Part shown: piece after piece, positions 26,808 to 34,651 of the stretch
How positions within the stretch are numbered: the stretch's first letter is position 1
How the letters are laid out: each line of letters starts with the position of its first letter
Assembly (NCBI RefSeq): GCF_002288105.1
Contig: NZ_CP016774.1
Coordinates: 62,001-126,000 of the forward strand
Origin: Candidatus Planktophila versatilis
GTDB taxonomy: Bacteria; Actinomycetota; Actinomycetes; Nanopelagicales; Nanopelagicaceae
DNA: 64,000 nucleotides
Direction of reading: 5' to 3'
Position numbers and translations under genes: made by a program
The notes under the pieces: generated by a model
Told to the model about the DNA's origin: nothing
Seen by the model: only the letters and a program-made list of their open reading frames with translations
Database searches by the model: none

Positions 26808-27992
26808 GTGTGGACTCGCACTGAAAAGATTCGAACAGCAATCTCACTTGGAGTAATCGCTGCGCTATTGGGAACTGCCTTCACTCTCTCTTCATCGGAG
26901 AACTCATCCACTGCGCCAATCTCACTTCTGATTGGCGCCAGCCTTGGACTATTGCTTGAACGTGGTCGATTCTGCTTCTTCTGCATTTTCCGTGATGGAA
27001 TTGAAGATAAGAACACCACGCCATTTCTATCAATTCTTATTGCAATTGCTACCGGATCTATCGGTTACGCAATAATTTTCGGACAATTTCTGCCAGATAC
27101 AACTACTGAGCGCCTGCCACCGGTTGCCCATATTGGGCCAGTGAGTTGGGTGCTCGTGCTTTCTGCCTTTGCATTCGGCATTGGTATGGCACTTTCTGGT
27201 GCCTGCATTAGTGGCCATCTTTATCGTTTAGGGCAGGGTTATATTCGCGCCATTCCGGCGCTAATCGGAACACTCATCGGTTTTGTGCTTGCATTTCTTT
27301 CTTGGAATTGGCTTTATCTAAATGCAATCGCAGATGCGCCCACTATTTGGCTGCCGCATTACTTTGGATATTCAGGTTCGCTCATCATTACCTTCATAGC
27401 TCTGATTGCACTCGCTCACTTTGTCATCAGAAAAGGCAAGAATTCAGATCCACTGCGCGTGGTCTATGCCGGACAGATTTCTATTGCGGCATCACTAAAG
27501 CGTGCCATTACTGATCGCTGGAGCCCAATCACAACTGGGCTGCTTGTGGGAGTTGTTGGAACTATCGCCTACTTACGTGTTGAACCGCTAGGTGTTACAC
27601 GTCAAATAAGCACGCAGGCAAGAACATTTATGACTGAAAATAAAATTGGTGATGAGACTCTGGTTGGCCTTGATCGGATGGCTGGATGTATTGCTGTCGT
27701 TTCTGAAACCATCACAAATAATGGTTGGCTCATCCTCGGCATCGTGGCTTCATCTTTTGCAGCGGCTTTTGCTGGCAATCGCTTTAAGCCAGCACTTCCT
27801 ACCGTGCGAAATGGCGCAACAGCATTACTCGGTGGAGTTCTCTTAGGTTGGGGCTCAATGATTTCACTCGGGTGCACCATTGGTGTTCTCCTTTCTGGCA
27901 CACAAGCATTTGCCCTTTCTGGTTGGGTCTTCTTCGCCTTTGTATTTCTTGGCAGTTGGGTCGGAATTAAGTGCAAACTTCACACGCTCTAA
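26808..27992 (+). CDS. YeeE/YedE-family sulfur (thiosulfate) transporter
   Basis: This integral membrane protein of about 394 residues has roughly ten helices. It contains the family cysteine motifs: GRFCFFCIFRDG, SGACISGHLYRLGQG and SLGCTIGVLLSG. In characterised YeeE proteins these cysteines relay thiosulfate through the pore. The start is uncertain. GTG 26808 is the first start codon after the strong hairpin; a TTG at 26736 would place the hairpin inside the gene. Together with the exported rhodanese it suggests uptake of thiosulfate or released sulfur. Confidence 0.85.
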   Translation: MWTRTEKIRTAISLGVIAALLGTAFTLSSSENSSTAPISLLIGASLGLLLERGRFCFFCIFRDGIEDKNTTPFLSILIAIATGSIGYAIIFGQFLPDTTTERLPPVAHIGPVSWVLVLSAFAFGIGMALSGACISGHLYRLGQGYIRAIPALIGTLIGFVLAFLSWNWLYLNAIADAPTIWLPHYFGYSGSLIITFIALIALAHFVIRKGKNSDPLRVVYAGQISIAASLKRAITDRWSPITTGLLVGVVGTIAYLRVEPLGVTRQISTQARTFMTENKIGDETLVGLDRMAGCIAVVSETITNNGWLILGIVASSFAAAFAGNRFKPALPTVRNGATALLGGVLLGWGSMISLGCTIGVLLSGTQAFALSGWVFFAFVFLGSWVGIKCKLHTL

Positions 27993-29360
27993 TTACCGAG
28001 CCTGGATAACTCCGGCACCGGTTCGCTTAGCTTCATACATTGCAGCATCAGCGCGTTCAAGAAGGCTGTTTTCGCCATCATTGTGAGCGTGGCCAATACT
28101 GACGCCAATAGTGATGCTGTGGCCACGAATAATAAATGGATAACTTAAAGTAGCTTGCAGGGCAAATGCGGCCTCTAAAGTTCTTTCGTAGCTGCCATTA
28201 ATCAAGACACCAAACTCATCACCACCGAGTCTGGCAAGGACCGCCCCCGTTGGCAGCGATCGACTAAAGCGTTGCGCCACTTGTTGCAAAATCAGATCAC
28301 CCACCTCGTGGCCGTATTGATCATTGACTGGTTTAAATGCATTGAGGTCAAGGAGTAAGAGCGCACCTTCGGTCTCTGAATATGTGGCAAGTTCTGCCAC
28401 TAAGCGACGACGATTAGGAAGTCCCGTTAGCTCATCGGTGCGCGCTAACACCTTCTCTTCGCCAAGATTTCGTGCTTGTCTAATCACTATTGTCATTCGG
28501 ATAAAGGCTAGAAAGAGGGTGGCGATAGTTGGAATGAGAATATAGATAGAGAAGATTCCGGGACGTAGCGCCATCAACGCGAGCAGGGTGGGGCTAATGA
28601 AGATTGAGAGTGCAATAAAGACCGGGTGGATTGTCACCTCAGATGTAGTTGCGCTCTGTGCATACCAAAAGGAGCTAGCAATGATGACAATTCCTATCAG
28701 CCAGCCATCATCGGAAATCTGACCGAAGGTGTAATTGTTATTGACGGAGAGCCACAGGTAGAACAGATCTGATGCGCTAAAGATAAGAATTCCAAGAAAG
28801 AGCAAGAGCGCACGCTTCTGTAGTCGATGAGTGATTACCGCTATTGCGGCCAGTGTAAGGAGTAATAAATCCGATACCGGAAATAACAGTGAGAAGAATT
28901 GATCTTGCACGTCAGAGATAGATTCTGGAAACACTTTCGAGAGAAAGAGCGCTGTGGCTATTGCGGAAATACCGAGCCCAAAGATCACTGAATCGAGCAC
29001 TTCAATGGGATTTAAACGGCGCCCGCGCGAGAGAGTGCGAGGAATTGCAACGAGTAAGAGTGGATAAAAAAAGAGGTAACTGAGCTGAGCTAGAAATTGT
29101 GAGGTGTTGGAAAGCGGGTAGAAATCGGCGTAGCTATTAAGGAGTGAGCCAACACCCCAGAAACCAATGGCAAGTGATGTCGTGGCAACTGCGACCGGGT
29201 CATTGCTTAAGGGTGCTTGGGTAATTGCCGCAATCGCAAAGATCCAGATTGCGTTATAAGCAATGAGATCGAGGGCTAGTGAGTTGCTGTGAATAAAGAG
29301 TTTAAGAAAGAGATGAAGCAGTAGGAGTGCCACCGGAAGAAACCTGATGGCGCGATACAC
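27993..29360 (-). CDS. Membrane diguanylate cyclase (GGDEF)
   Basis: This 455-residue protein starts at GTG 29360. About 270 residues of multiple membrane helices are followed by a GGDEF domain with an intact active-site motif GGDEF (379-383) and the RTDELTGLPNRRRL entry motif. It should make cyclic di-GMP from GTP. The RxxD inhibitory site normally five residues before GGDEF is absent, so product feedback is unlikely. The N-terminal sensor region is of unknown type. Its stop abuts that of the convergent transporter. Confidence 0.88.
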   Translation of the reverse strand: MYRAIRFLPVALLLLHLFLKLFIHSNSLALDLIAYNAIWIFAIAAITQAPLSNDPVAVATTSLAIGFWGVGSLLNSYADFYPLSNTSQFLAQLSYLFFYPLLLVAIPRTLSRGRRLNPIEVLDSVIFGLGISAIATALFLSKVFPESISDVQDQFFSLLFPVSDLLLLTLAAIAVITHRLQKRALLLFLGILIFSASDLFYLWLSVNNNYTFGQISDDGWLIGIVIIASSFWYAQSATTSEVTIHPVFIALSIFISPTLLALMALRPGIFSIYILIPTIATLFLAFIRMTIVIRQARNLGEEKVLARTDELTGLPNRRRLVAELATYSETEGALLLLDLNAFKPVNDQYGHEVGDLILQQVAQRFSRSLPTGAVLARLGGDEFGVLINGSYERTLEAAFALQATLSYPFIIRGHSITIGVSIGHAHNDGENSLLERADAAMYEAKRTGAGVIQAR

Positions 29361-29373
29361 CTAAGAATTAAAC

Positions 29374-29401
29374 AGGGGTGCTACCCCCTTATGAATAGGG
29401 G
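29374..29401 (-). promoter_or_regulatory. Mutually exclusive hairpins before the diguanylate cyclase
   Basis: On the minus strand the order is CCCCT (29401-29397), N7, AGGGG (29389-29385), N6, CCCCT (29378-29374). The middle block can pair with either flank. The second hairpin is followed by GTTTAATTCTT, giving a small terminator-like structure 14 bases before the GTG start; the first would prevent it. The layout is attenuator-like but the stems are only five pairs. Confidence 0.4.
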
Positions 29402-29428
29402 AATCGTTACAGCAGGTGAGCTATTGGC

Positions 29429-30034
29429 TTAGTAACCCTTTTTGCAGAGCAAGCCGGCTGATGATTGTGCATCAGAGACGCTATCTTTAAATGCAGCTGG
29501 AGCGCTGAGTAAGAGAGCTTTCTTTGACTCGAGATCTTTCACCTGTGCCGAAAGCTTTGACTTGGAGCTGCTGAGAATAAGCACAGCATTTGCAAGTTTT
29601 GATAGCGCGCCAGAAAGTGCCAGTTTTTCAGATGCATTAGTGGAGGCGTTCATAGATGCCTGTGACTTTGTCACCTGGGCACGTGCACTTTCATATGCTG
29701 TAGTCACATTTGCAAGAGCTGCGACCGCTTTCTCAAGTTCAGCATCAAGTTCAGCAGTCTGTGCAGAAATATCACCTACGCCCTTTTGAGCCTTCACAGC
29801 GGCCTGGAATTGAGTAATTGCGGTTACGCACTCAACGGATAACCAGGTGAGCTTTGAATTCTTGACCATCGAATTCTTGGCACACTTGTACTTATAACCT
29901 GAGACAGAAGTTGTCGCATTGAGCTTTGAGCAAGCAGTGCCGTTGCTGATCTTGGCAGCAGATGCGGGCGCTGCGAAAAGTCCACCAGCGATAACTACAG
30001 TTGAAAGTAATGTGGCTGCTAATTTGCGGGACAT
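29429..30034 (-). CDS. Secreted helical protein with N-terminal Cys module
   Basis: This 201-residue exported protein starts at ATG 30034, which follows a GGAGG ribosome site; an upstream in-frame ATG was rejected. A signal peptide runs to ASA|AK around residue 26. A compact module with Cys35, Cys51 and Cys69 (GTACSKL...YKYKCAKN...LTWLSVEC) follows. Residues 75-190 form a long Ala/Ser/Lys-rich helical, probably coiled-coil, region. A last Cys197 ends the protein. No catalytic motif; a surface or envelope structural role is a guess. Confidence 0.75.
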   Translation of the reverse strand: MSRKLAATLLSTVVIAGGLFAAPASAAKISNGTACSKLNATTSVSGYKYKCAKNSMVKNSKLTWLSVECVTAITQFQAAVKAQKGVGDISAQTAELDAELEKAVAALANVTTAYESARAQVTKSQASMNASTNASEKLALSGALSKLANAVLILSSSKSKLSAQVKDLESKKALLLSAPAAFKDSVSDAQSSAGLLCKKGY

Positions 30035-30147
30035 CGTGTTCCTCCGTCGGGTATGCGGCAATGGTAGCGAGACTGAGTTAAATTCCCGTGTAAAGGCGCT
30101 CTTTCAAGCATAGAAAATCGTGTGAATTTTGAATCTCAAATTGCGTG

Positions 30148-30153
30148 TATGAT
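30148..30153 (+). promoter_or_regulatory. Putative -10 element of the helicase leader
   Basis: TATGAT at 30148-30153 is a good -10 match, preceded by G/T-rich sequence. It is about 155 bases before the helicase start and just before three consecutive hairpins. No clear -35 is seen. Confidence 0.35.
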
Positions 30154-30158
30154 TAACC

Positions 30159-30292
30159 CATCGACGCACCCTGCATCGATGTACTTCCCCCAAAGTGCGC
30201 CAGATGGCCACTTACTTGCGAGTCTTATCAAGACCCTGATGGCCCTAGTTCAGCTAGCTGGCCGATCTAACCGAGACGCGCTTGTCGTCTCG
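30159..30292 (+). promoter_or_regulatory. Structured 5' leader of the DEAD-box helicase
   Basis: Three stem-loops occur in series. CATCGA/TCGATG is at 30159-30181. GGCC-CTAG/CTAG-(CT)-GGCC is at 30241-30263, eight pairs with a two-base bulge. CGAGACG/CGTCTCG is at 30272-30292, seven pairs. The leader ends 16 bases before the ATG, which lacks a good Shine-Dalgarno. Long structured leaders are typical of cold-inducible helicase mRNAs. Confidence 0.5.
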
Positions 30293-30308
30293 ATTGGTAT
30301 CTATTTTC

Positions 30309-32468
30309 ATGTCTCTACAAACACGTACCCCTGCCCCCGGCAAAGCTCGTCGCGCCGCAAAAGGCAAACCCCGCCACACAACTGCTCAGAAGGCTGCGCG
30401 TAAGACCGTAGCTGCTAAGCCTGCTGCTCGCGGAACTGCCAAGCGCAGCGCGGAATCAAAGCCAATAGTTGCCAAGTCAACTATTGCCAAGAAGGCAACT
30501 ACTGAACGTTATTCAGATCGCGAAGTTGTCACTAAGAAGGACGTTCGTTTAGCTGATCGTTCAAAGCTCCGCGCACAACGTTTTCAGGAGCGCACAGCAT
30601 CTAAGTCAAAAAATATTGAAGGTGCACCAAAAGGTAATCCAAAACAGAGTCGCGAAGAGCGCACATTCTCAAAGCCAGCAAAAGCATTTAAGGGATCTGC
30701 TCCAAAGCGCACCGAATCTACATCGCGTCCAGCAAAGCCAGTCTCACGTGCGGCAAAGTTTGTGGAAGATCGTGCAGAGCGCGCATCACGACCATTTCGC
30801 CCAGATCGCCCAGAGCGTCCAGCGCAATCAGATACCCGTCCAACAAATCGTCGCGAGGCAGTGAAGGCAAAGATTGCACGTTCAGATGATGGTCGTCCAA
30901 ACTTTATCCCGCAAAAGCGCGAAAAATTTAATCCAAGTGCGCCACGTGGTGCAGCAACCCGCAGTGCTTCAGCACGAAGTGCAGCACCAGCTCGCGATAC
31001 CGAAACTTCACAGCGTCCAGCTCGTGATCGTCGCAATGATTCACCAGCCTATGCCCGCGATGATCGTCGTGCGTCAAAGACTCATTCAAATGTGGCAACC
31101 GATTTCGGCGCAGATGATAATTACATTTCAGTAAATTTAGCTGATGCCAACTTAGTTGAGGCAACGCCACTTTCTGAAGTAACAACTACTTTCCGTGACC
31201 TAGGAATCGCACCAGCGCTCTCAAACGCCCTTAGCGCCCAAGGAATCATGCATCCTTTCCCTATCCAGATTGCAACACTTCCAGATGCGCTCGCTGGCCA
31301 TGACATCTTGGGTCGCGGACAAACTGGTTCTGGAAAAACTCTAGCTTTTAGCCTTGCACTGCTGACAAATATCAGCGACAAGGTTGCTCGTCCACATAAG
31401 CCACTGGCATTGATCTTGACCCCTACTCGCGAGCTCGCGCAGCAAATTGATGAAGTACTTCGTCCGCTTGCACGCGCAGTTGGCCACGAATCAGTTGTTA
31501 TCGCTGGCGGAATGCCATATGCAAAGCAGATCACTGCCATGCGTAAAGCAACCGCAATCTTGGTGGCAACACCAGGTCGCCTGATTGACTTGCTCAATAA
31601 GAATGAAGTTCAGCTCGATCAACTTCAGATCACAGTTCTTGATGAAGCAGATCAAATGGCAGATATGGGATTCCTCCCAGTTGTGAAGGAAATTCTTGAT
31701 CAAGCACATCTTGGTGGACAGCGTCTGCTCTTCTCAGCAACACTAGATCGCGGCGTGGATTCACTTGTGAAGCAGTACTTAAAGAATCCAAAGACACACT
31801 CATTGCAAAATGATCGTGCTTCAGTATCAACTATGGAACACCATGTTCTACAGATGCACCCTGGCGATAAAGATGACATCACATCCCAGATTGCGGCGCG
31901 TAACGGAAAGACAATTCTCTTCGTAAAGACACAACGCGGCGCAGATCGTTTAGCGGACAAGCTTGCTAACGCAGGTGTTCCAGTTGGCGCATTGCACGGT
32001 GGAAAGTCACAGGCAGTGCGTACTCGCACCCTTGCCCTCTTTAAGGAGCAAGAGAATTCAGCTCTCGTTGCAACAGATGTTGCAGCACGCGGTATTCACG
32101 TTGATGGAATTTCACTGGTAGTTCACGTTGATCTTCCACAAGATCACAAGGATTACTTGCACCGTTCTGGTCGCACAGCTCGCGCTGGTGAATCAGGAAC
32201 TGTCGTAACCCTTTCATCATCAAAGAATTCACGAGCAGTATCAGGACTTCTGACACGCGCAGGTGTGACACCGAAGTTCCACGATGTTCGCCCACTTGAT
32301 GAAAAGCTCATGGTCCTTACAGGAGCACAAGAGCCAACAGGTGTTCCTTATATTCCACCAGTAATGGAGCGTAAGAGCCCACAAAGTGGATCACGTTCTG
32401 GTGGCGGCAATCGTCGTGGTGGTAGCAGTGGTGGATATCGCGGTGGCAATAGCCGTCGCAGTCGCTAA
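30309..32468 (+). CDS. DEAD-box RNA helicase with long basic arms
   Basis: This 719-residue ATP-dependent RNA helicase has a highly basic disordered arm (about 1-265) rich in Lys, Arg, Ala and Pro. The helicase core has motif I GRGQTGSGKT, Ia PTRELAQQ, Ib TPGR, II DEAD (VLDEADQM), III SAT and VI HRSGRTARAG. The tail is Gly/Arg-rich (GGGNRRGG, GGYRGG), an RGG-like RNA-binding region. It remodels RNA in ribosome assembly or cold adaptation. ATG 30309 (MSLQTRTPAPGKARR) is preferred over an in-frame ATG nine codons upstream. Confidence 0.93.
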   Translation: MSLQTRTPAPGKARRAAKGKPRHTTAQKAARKTVAAKPAARGTAKRSAESKPIVAKSTIAKKATTERYSDREVVTKKDVRLADRSKLRAQRFQERTASKSKNIEGAPKGNPKQSREERTFSKPAKAFKGSAPKRTESTSRPAKPVSRAAKFVEDRAERASRPFRPDRPERPAQSDTRPTNRREAVKAKIARSDDGRPNFIPQKREKFNPSAPRGAATRSASARSAAPARDTETSQRPARDRRNDSPAYARDDRRASKTHSNVATDFGADDNYISVNLADANLVEATPLSEVTTTFRDLGIAPALSNALSAQGIMHPFPIQIATLPDALAGHDILGRGQTGSGKTLAFSLALLTNISDKVARPHKPLALILTPTRELAQQIDEVLRPLARAVGHESVVIAGGMPYAKQITAMRKATAILVATPGRLIDLLNKNEVQLDQLQITVLDEADQMADMGFLPVVKEILDQAHLGGQRLLFSATLDRGVDSLVKQYLKNPKTHSLQNDRASVSTMEHHVLQMHPGDKDDITSQIAARNGKTILFVKTQRGADRLADKLANAGVPVGALHGGKSQAVRTRTLALFKEQENSALVATDVAARGIHVDGISLVVHVDLPQDHKDYLHRSGRTARAGESGTVVTLSSSKNSRAVSGLLTRAGVTPKFHDVRPLDEKLMVLTGAQEPTGVPYIPPVMERKSPQSGSRSGGGNRRGGSSGGYRGGNSRRSR

Positions 32469-33233
32469 CTAGCGCTGTTTCTTCCGTACATTCATCCCGA
32501 TTTGGCGTACAAAACTTCTTGGCGCAATAGAAACTATTGCCACAAGTAACTTGTATTGCCATCCAGGAACACTGACAGGCTGATGTGCTTGCGCATCTTT
32601 CCAAGATTGCGCCACTAATTTATCGGCGTTAAGCCACATAAAGCTTGGCAACCCTTTCATCTTCATTCGTCCACGCTGATGAAATTCGGTGCGAGTAAAG
32701 CCTGGGCAGAGGGCAGAGACAATAACGCCAGTGCCTTTTAGCTCTGTATTCAATGATTCAGAGAGCACCGTTAGATATGACTTAGCAGCGCTATATGTTC
32801 CACCCGCAATAAAGCCGGCAACGGATGAAACATTGATAATCGTGCCAGATTTACGTTCTTTCATCCCGGGCAAGATCACATGCATCAAACGCATGGGAGC
32901 GCGCACCAACACATTGAGTAAATCTTGTTCATCGCCCAAACTACTTACCGTAAAAGCCTTATTGATACCAAAGCCTGCATTGTTAATTAGCACTTCTATT
33001 TCATAGCTCTGAATGTATTTCTCAACAGATTTCACGCCACTTTTGGTAGCTAAATCTGCCGGCAGTACAAATGTTTGGATTCCATATTTTTCACGCAGCC
33101 CAGCAGCACGTTCGTGTAGTCGGGCTTCATCGCGAGCAACAAGTGCGATGTTGTAACCCTTGGATGCCAGTAAGCGAGTGAAACTTTCACCTATTCCGGC
33201 AGTTGCACCAGTTACTAAAGCCCATTGCGCCAT
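32469..33233 (-). CDS. Short-chain dehydrogenase/reductase
   Basis: This 254-residue classical-type SDR has the NADP-binding GATAGIGESFTRLL near the N-terminus, the INNAGFG strand, the catalytic Ser in NVSSVAGF and the YSAAKSYL motif (Tyr-x3-Lys). Substrate unknown. The stop codon abuts that of the helicase gene, and its start is directly next to the saccharopine-dehydrogenase-like stop, so the two minus-strand genes form an operon. Confidence 0.88.
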   Translation of the reverse strand: MAQWALVTGATAGIGESFTRLLASKGYNIALVARDEARLHERAAGLREKYGIQTFVLPADLATKSGVKSVEKYIQSYEIEVLINNAGFGINKAFTVSSLGDEQDLLNVLVRAPMRLMHVILPGMKERKSGTIINVSSVAGFIAGGTYSAAKSYLTVLSESLNTELKGTGVIVSALCPGFTRTEFHQRGRMKMKGLPSFMWLNADKLVAQSWKDAQAHQPVSVPGWQYKLLVAIVSIAPRSFVRQIGMNVRKKQR

Positions 33234-34460
33234 TTAAATAACTATTCCTTGCGCATCTTCATCGCGAATATGCCAGGAAGATCCGTACTCCTTAATCAAA
33301 TCAAGGAAGGGTTGTGCGACAAACCATTCTGGGCCAGAAATTCCTTCCGGCTTCCACTGCCCGGTTGAAATGAGTTCAAGTGCGATCATGGGATTAATCG
33401 CAGTCTGCCAGACAACTGCTTGGTTGCCATAGTTTTTCATGGACCACTTGTTGTCTACCACGTTATAAATATAGACAGCCTTCGGTAATCCATCCTTACC
33501 CAAACCTTTTACTAGCGTTCCAGCACATGTTTTGCCATGCATGAGATCACCGATAGTTGCTGGATCAGGCAAGAGTGCAGCCAGTAGGTCGCGTGGTGAG
33601 ACTTCTACGCTTCCCACCTTCACCTTCTCTTTCCTATCAAGGCCAAGGGTATGAATGGTTTTGAGAGTCTCGATGAATTGTGCTCCGAGGCCGTACTTAA
33701 AGCGCACTTGCTTGGCTTTTACTTTCTGGGGGATGAGTACAACTTCCTCATGCTCCACGTTTACACATTCAACCGGTCCAATGCCATCTGGAAAATCAAA
33801 TGTTTCGATTTCACTAAATGGCTCAGTTGTATACCAACCACGACCTTCTTCATAAATCAGTGGTGGATTAAGGCACTCCTCAATTGTGGTCCAGATAGAA
33901 AAGGATGGCGCGAAGTCATATCCATCGACTGTCAGGTTCGAACCATCCATCACCGCTAGGTAATCAATACGGGAGAAGAGTTCATCTTGGGCATAGCGGG
34001 CAAAGACATCGCTCATACCTGGTTCGATCCCCATACCAACAACGGCATAGATTCCTTTTTCTTTCCACACCTTTTGACGGGCAAATTGTTCATCACCTAA
34101 TTTGATTCCAGGTTTATTAGTTGGGTCAGTGGGATGAGCAATTGATAGTGACATCGCCATATCCATGTAGTGCACACCTTCTTCTTCACATGCAAGAAAG
34201 ATTGGCATAACAAATCGTGGGTCTACCGCGTTAATCACAATATCGGGAGACACCTTGCGAATGAGGGCACGGATGTTATTCACATCAGAGGCATCGACTT
34301 CTTGCGCCGAAAACCTGGAATCATTCGCTTTTGATACAGCTGCCTCGGCTCGCGCGAGTGCGTAATCTGCAATAACCATTGATGTAATAAAAGGTCTACG
34401 TGCTGCGATATTTGCAATTGCACTGCCAACTCCGCCTGCGCCGATAAGGAGCGCTTTCAT
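33234..34460 (-). CDS. Saccharopine dehydrogenase-family protein
   Basis: This 408-residue protein has the N-terminal Rossmann motif LLIGAGGVGSAIANIAARR and the VINAVDPRFVMPIFLACEE segment. It matches the lysine-type saccharopine/carboxynorspermidine dehydrogenase family, which forms or cleaves a secondary amine with NAD(P)H. Genes for lysine degradation or polyamine synthesis are not adjacent, so the substrate is open. ATG 34460 is preferred because of GAGAGG upstream; a longer start at 34490 would run into the palindromic leader. Confidence 0.82.
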   Translation of the reverse strand: MKALLIGAGGVGSAIANIAARRPFITSMVIADYALARAEAAVSKANDSRFSAQEVDASDVNNIRALIRKVSPDIVINAVDPRFVMPIFLACEEEGVHYMDMAMSLSIAHPTDPTNKPGIKLGDEQFARQKVWKEKGIYAVVGMGIEPGMSDVFARYAQDELFSRIDYLAVMDGSNLTVDGYDFAPSFSIWTTIEECLNPPLIYEEGRGWYTTEPFSEIETFDFPDGIGPVECVNVEHEEVVLIPQKVKAKQVRFKYGLGAQFIETLKTIHTLGLDRKEKVKVGSVEVSPRDLLAALLPDPATIGDLMHGKTCAGTLVKGLGKDGLPKAVYIYNVVDNKWSMKNYGNQAVVWQTAINPMIALELISTGQWKPEGISGPEWFVAQPFLDLIKEYGSSWHIRDEDAQGIVI

Positions 34461-34482
34461 GGGTGGCCTCTCATATTTCTTA

Positions 34483-34507
34483 GAACACACTTCCTATAAG
34501 CGTGTTC
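34483..34507. promoter_or_regulatory. Imperfect 10-bp palindrome upstream of the saccharopine dehydrogenase-like gene
   Basis: GAACACACTT and AAGCGTGTTC pair with one mismatch across a five-base loop. It ends 23 bases upstream of the minus-strand ATG. Together with the perfect palindrome at 34512-34535 it forms a double element. Confidence 0.45.
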
Positions 34508-34511
34508 AGGG

Positions 34512-34535
34512 AAGGTTATCTCTACCGATAACCTT
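34512..34535. promoter_or_regulatory. Perfect 9-bp palindrome upstream of the saccharopine dehydrogenase-like gene and tRNA-Arg
   Basis: AAGGTTATC and GATAACCTT are perfect nine-base arms separated by six bases. It lies in the gap between the minus-strand dehydrogenase and plus-strand tRNA-Arg, four bases from the companion palindrome. It could be a regulator operator or one of two leader hairpins. No T-run follows it on either strand. Confidence 0.5.
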
Positions 34536-34567
34536 TGCCAAGCATCTTCCATACGTGATGGTGCCCA

Positions 34568-34641
34568 CGTCCCCGTAGCTCAGTGGATAGAGCAACCGCC
34601 TCCTAAGCGGTAGGTCGCAGGTTCAACTCCCGCCGGGGACA
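34568..34641 (+). tRNA. tRNA-Arg(CCT)
   Basis: The acceptor stem is GTCCCCG/CGGGGAC, D stem GCTC/GAGC, and anticodon stem ACCGC/GCGGT with loop CTCCTAA (anticodon CCT, reading AGG). The T arm GCAGG-TTCAACT-CCCGC contains one A-C mismatch in the middle of the stem. CCA is not encoded. Confidence 0.95.
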
Positions 34642-34651
34642 CAATTAGATA

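Noticed and set aside
30122-30403. GTG-started 93-codon reading frame upstream of the helicase
   Set aside because: It overlaps the helicase start and the structured leader in another frame. Its composition lacks any domain, and the hairpins explain the region better.
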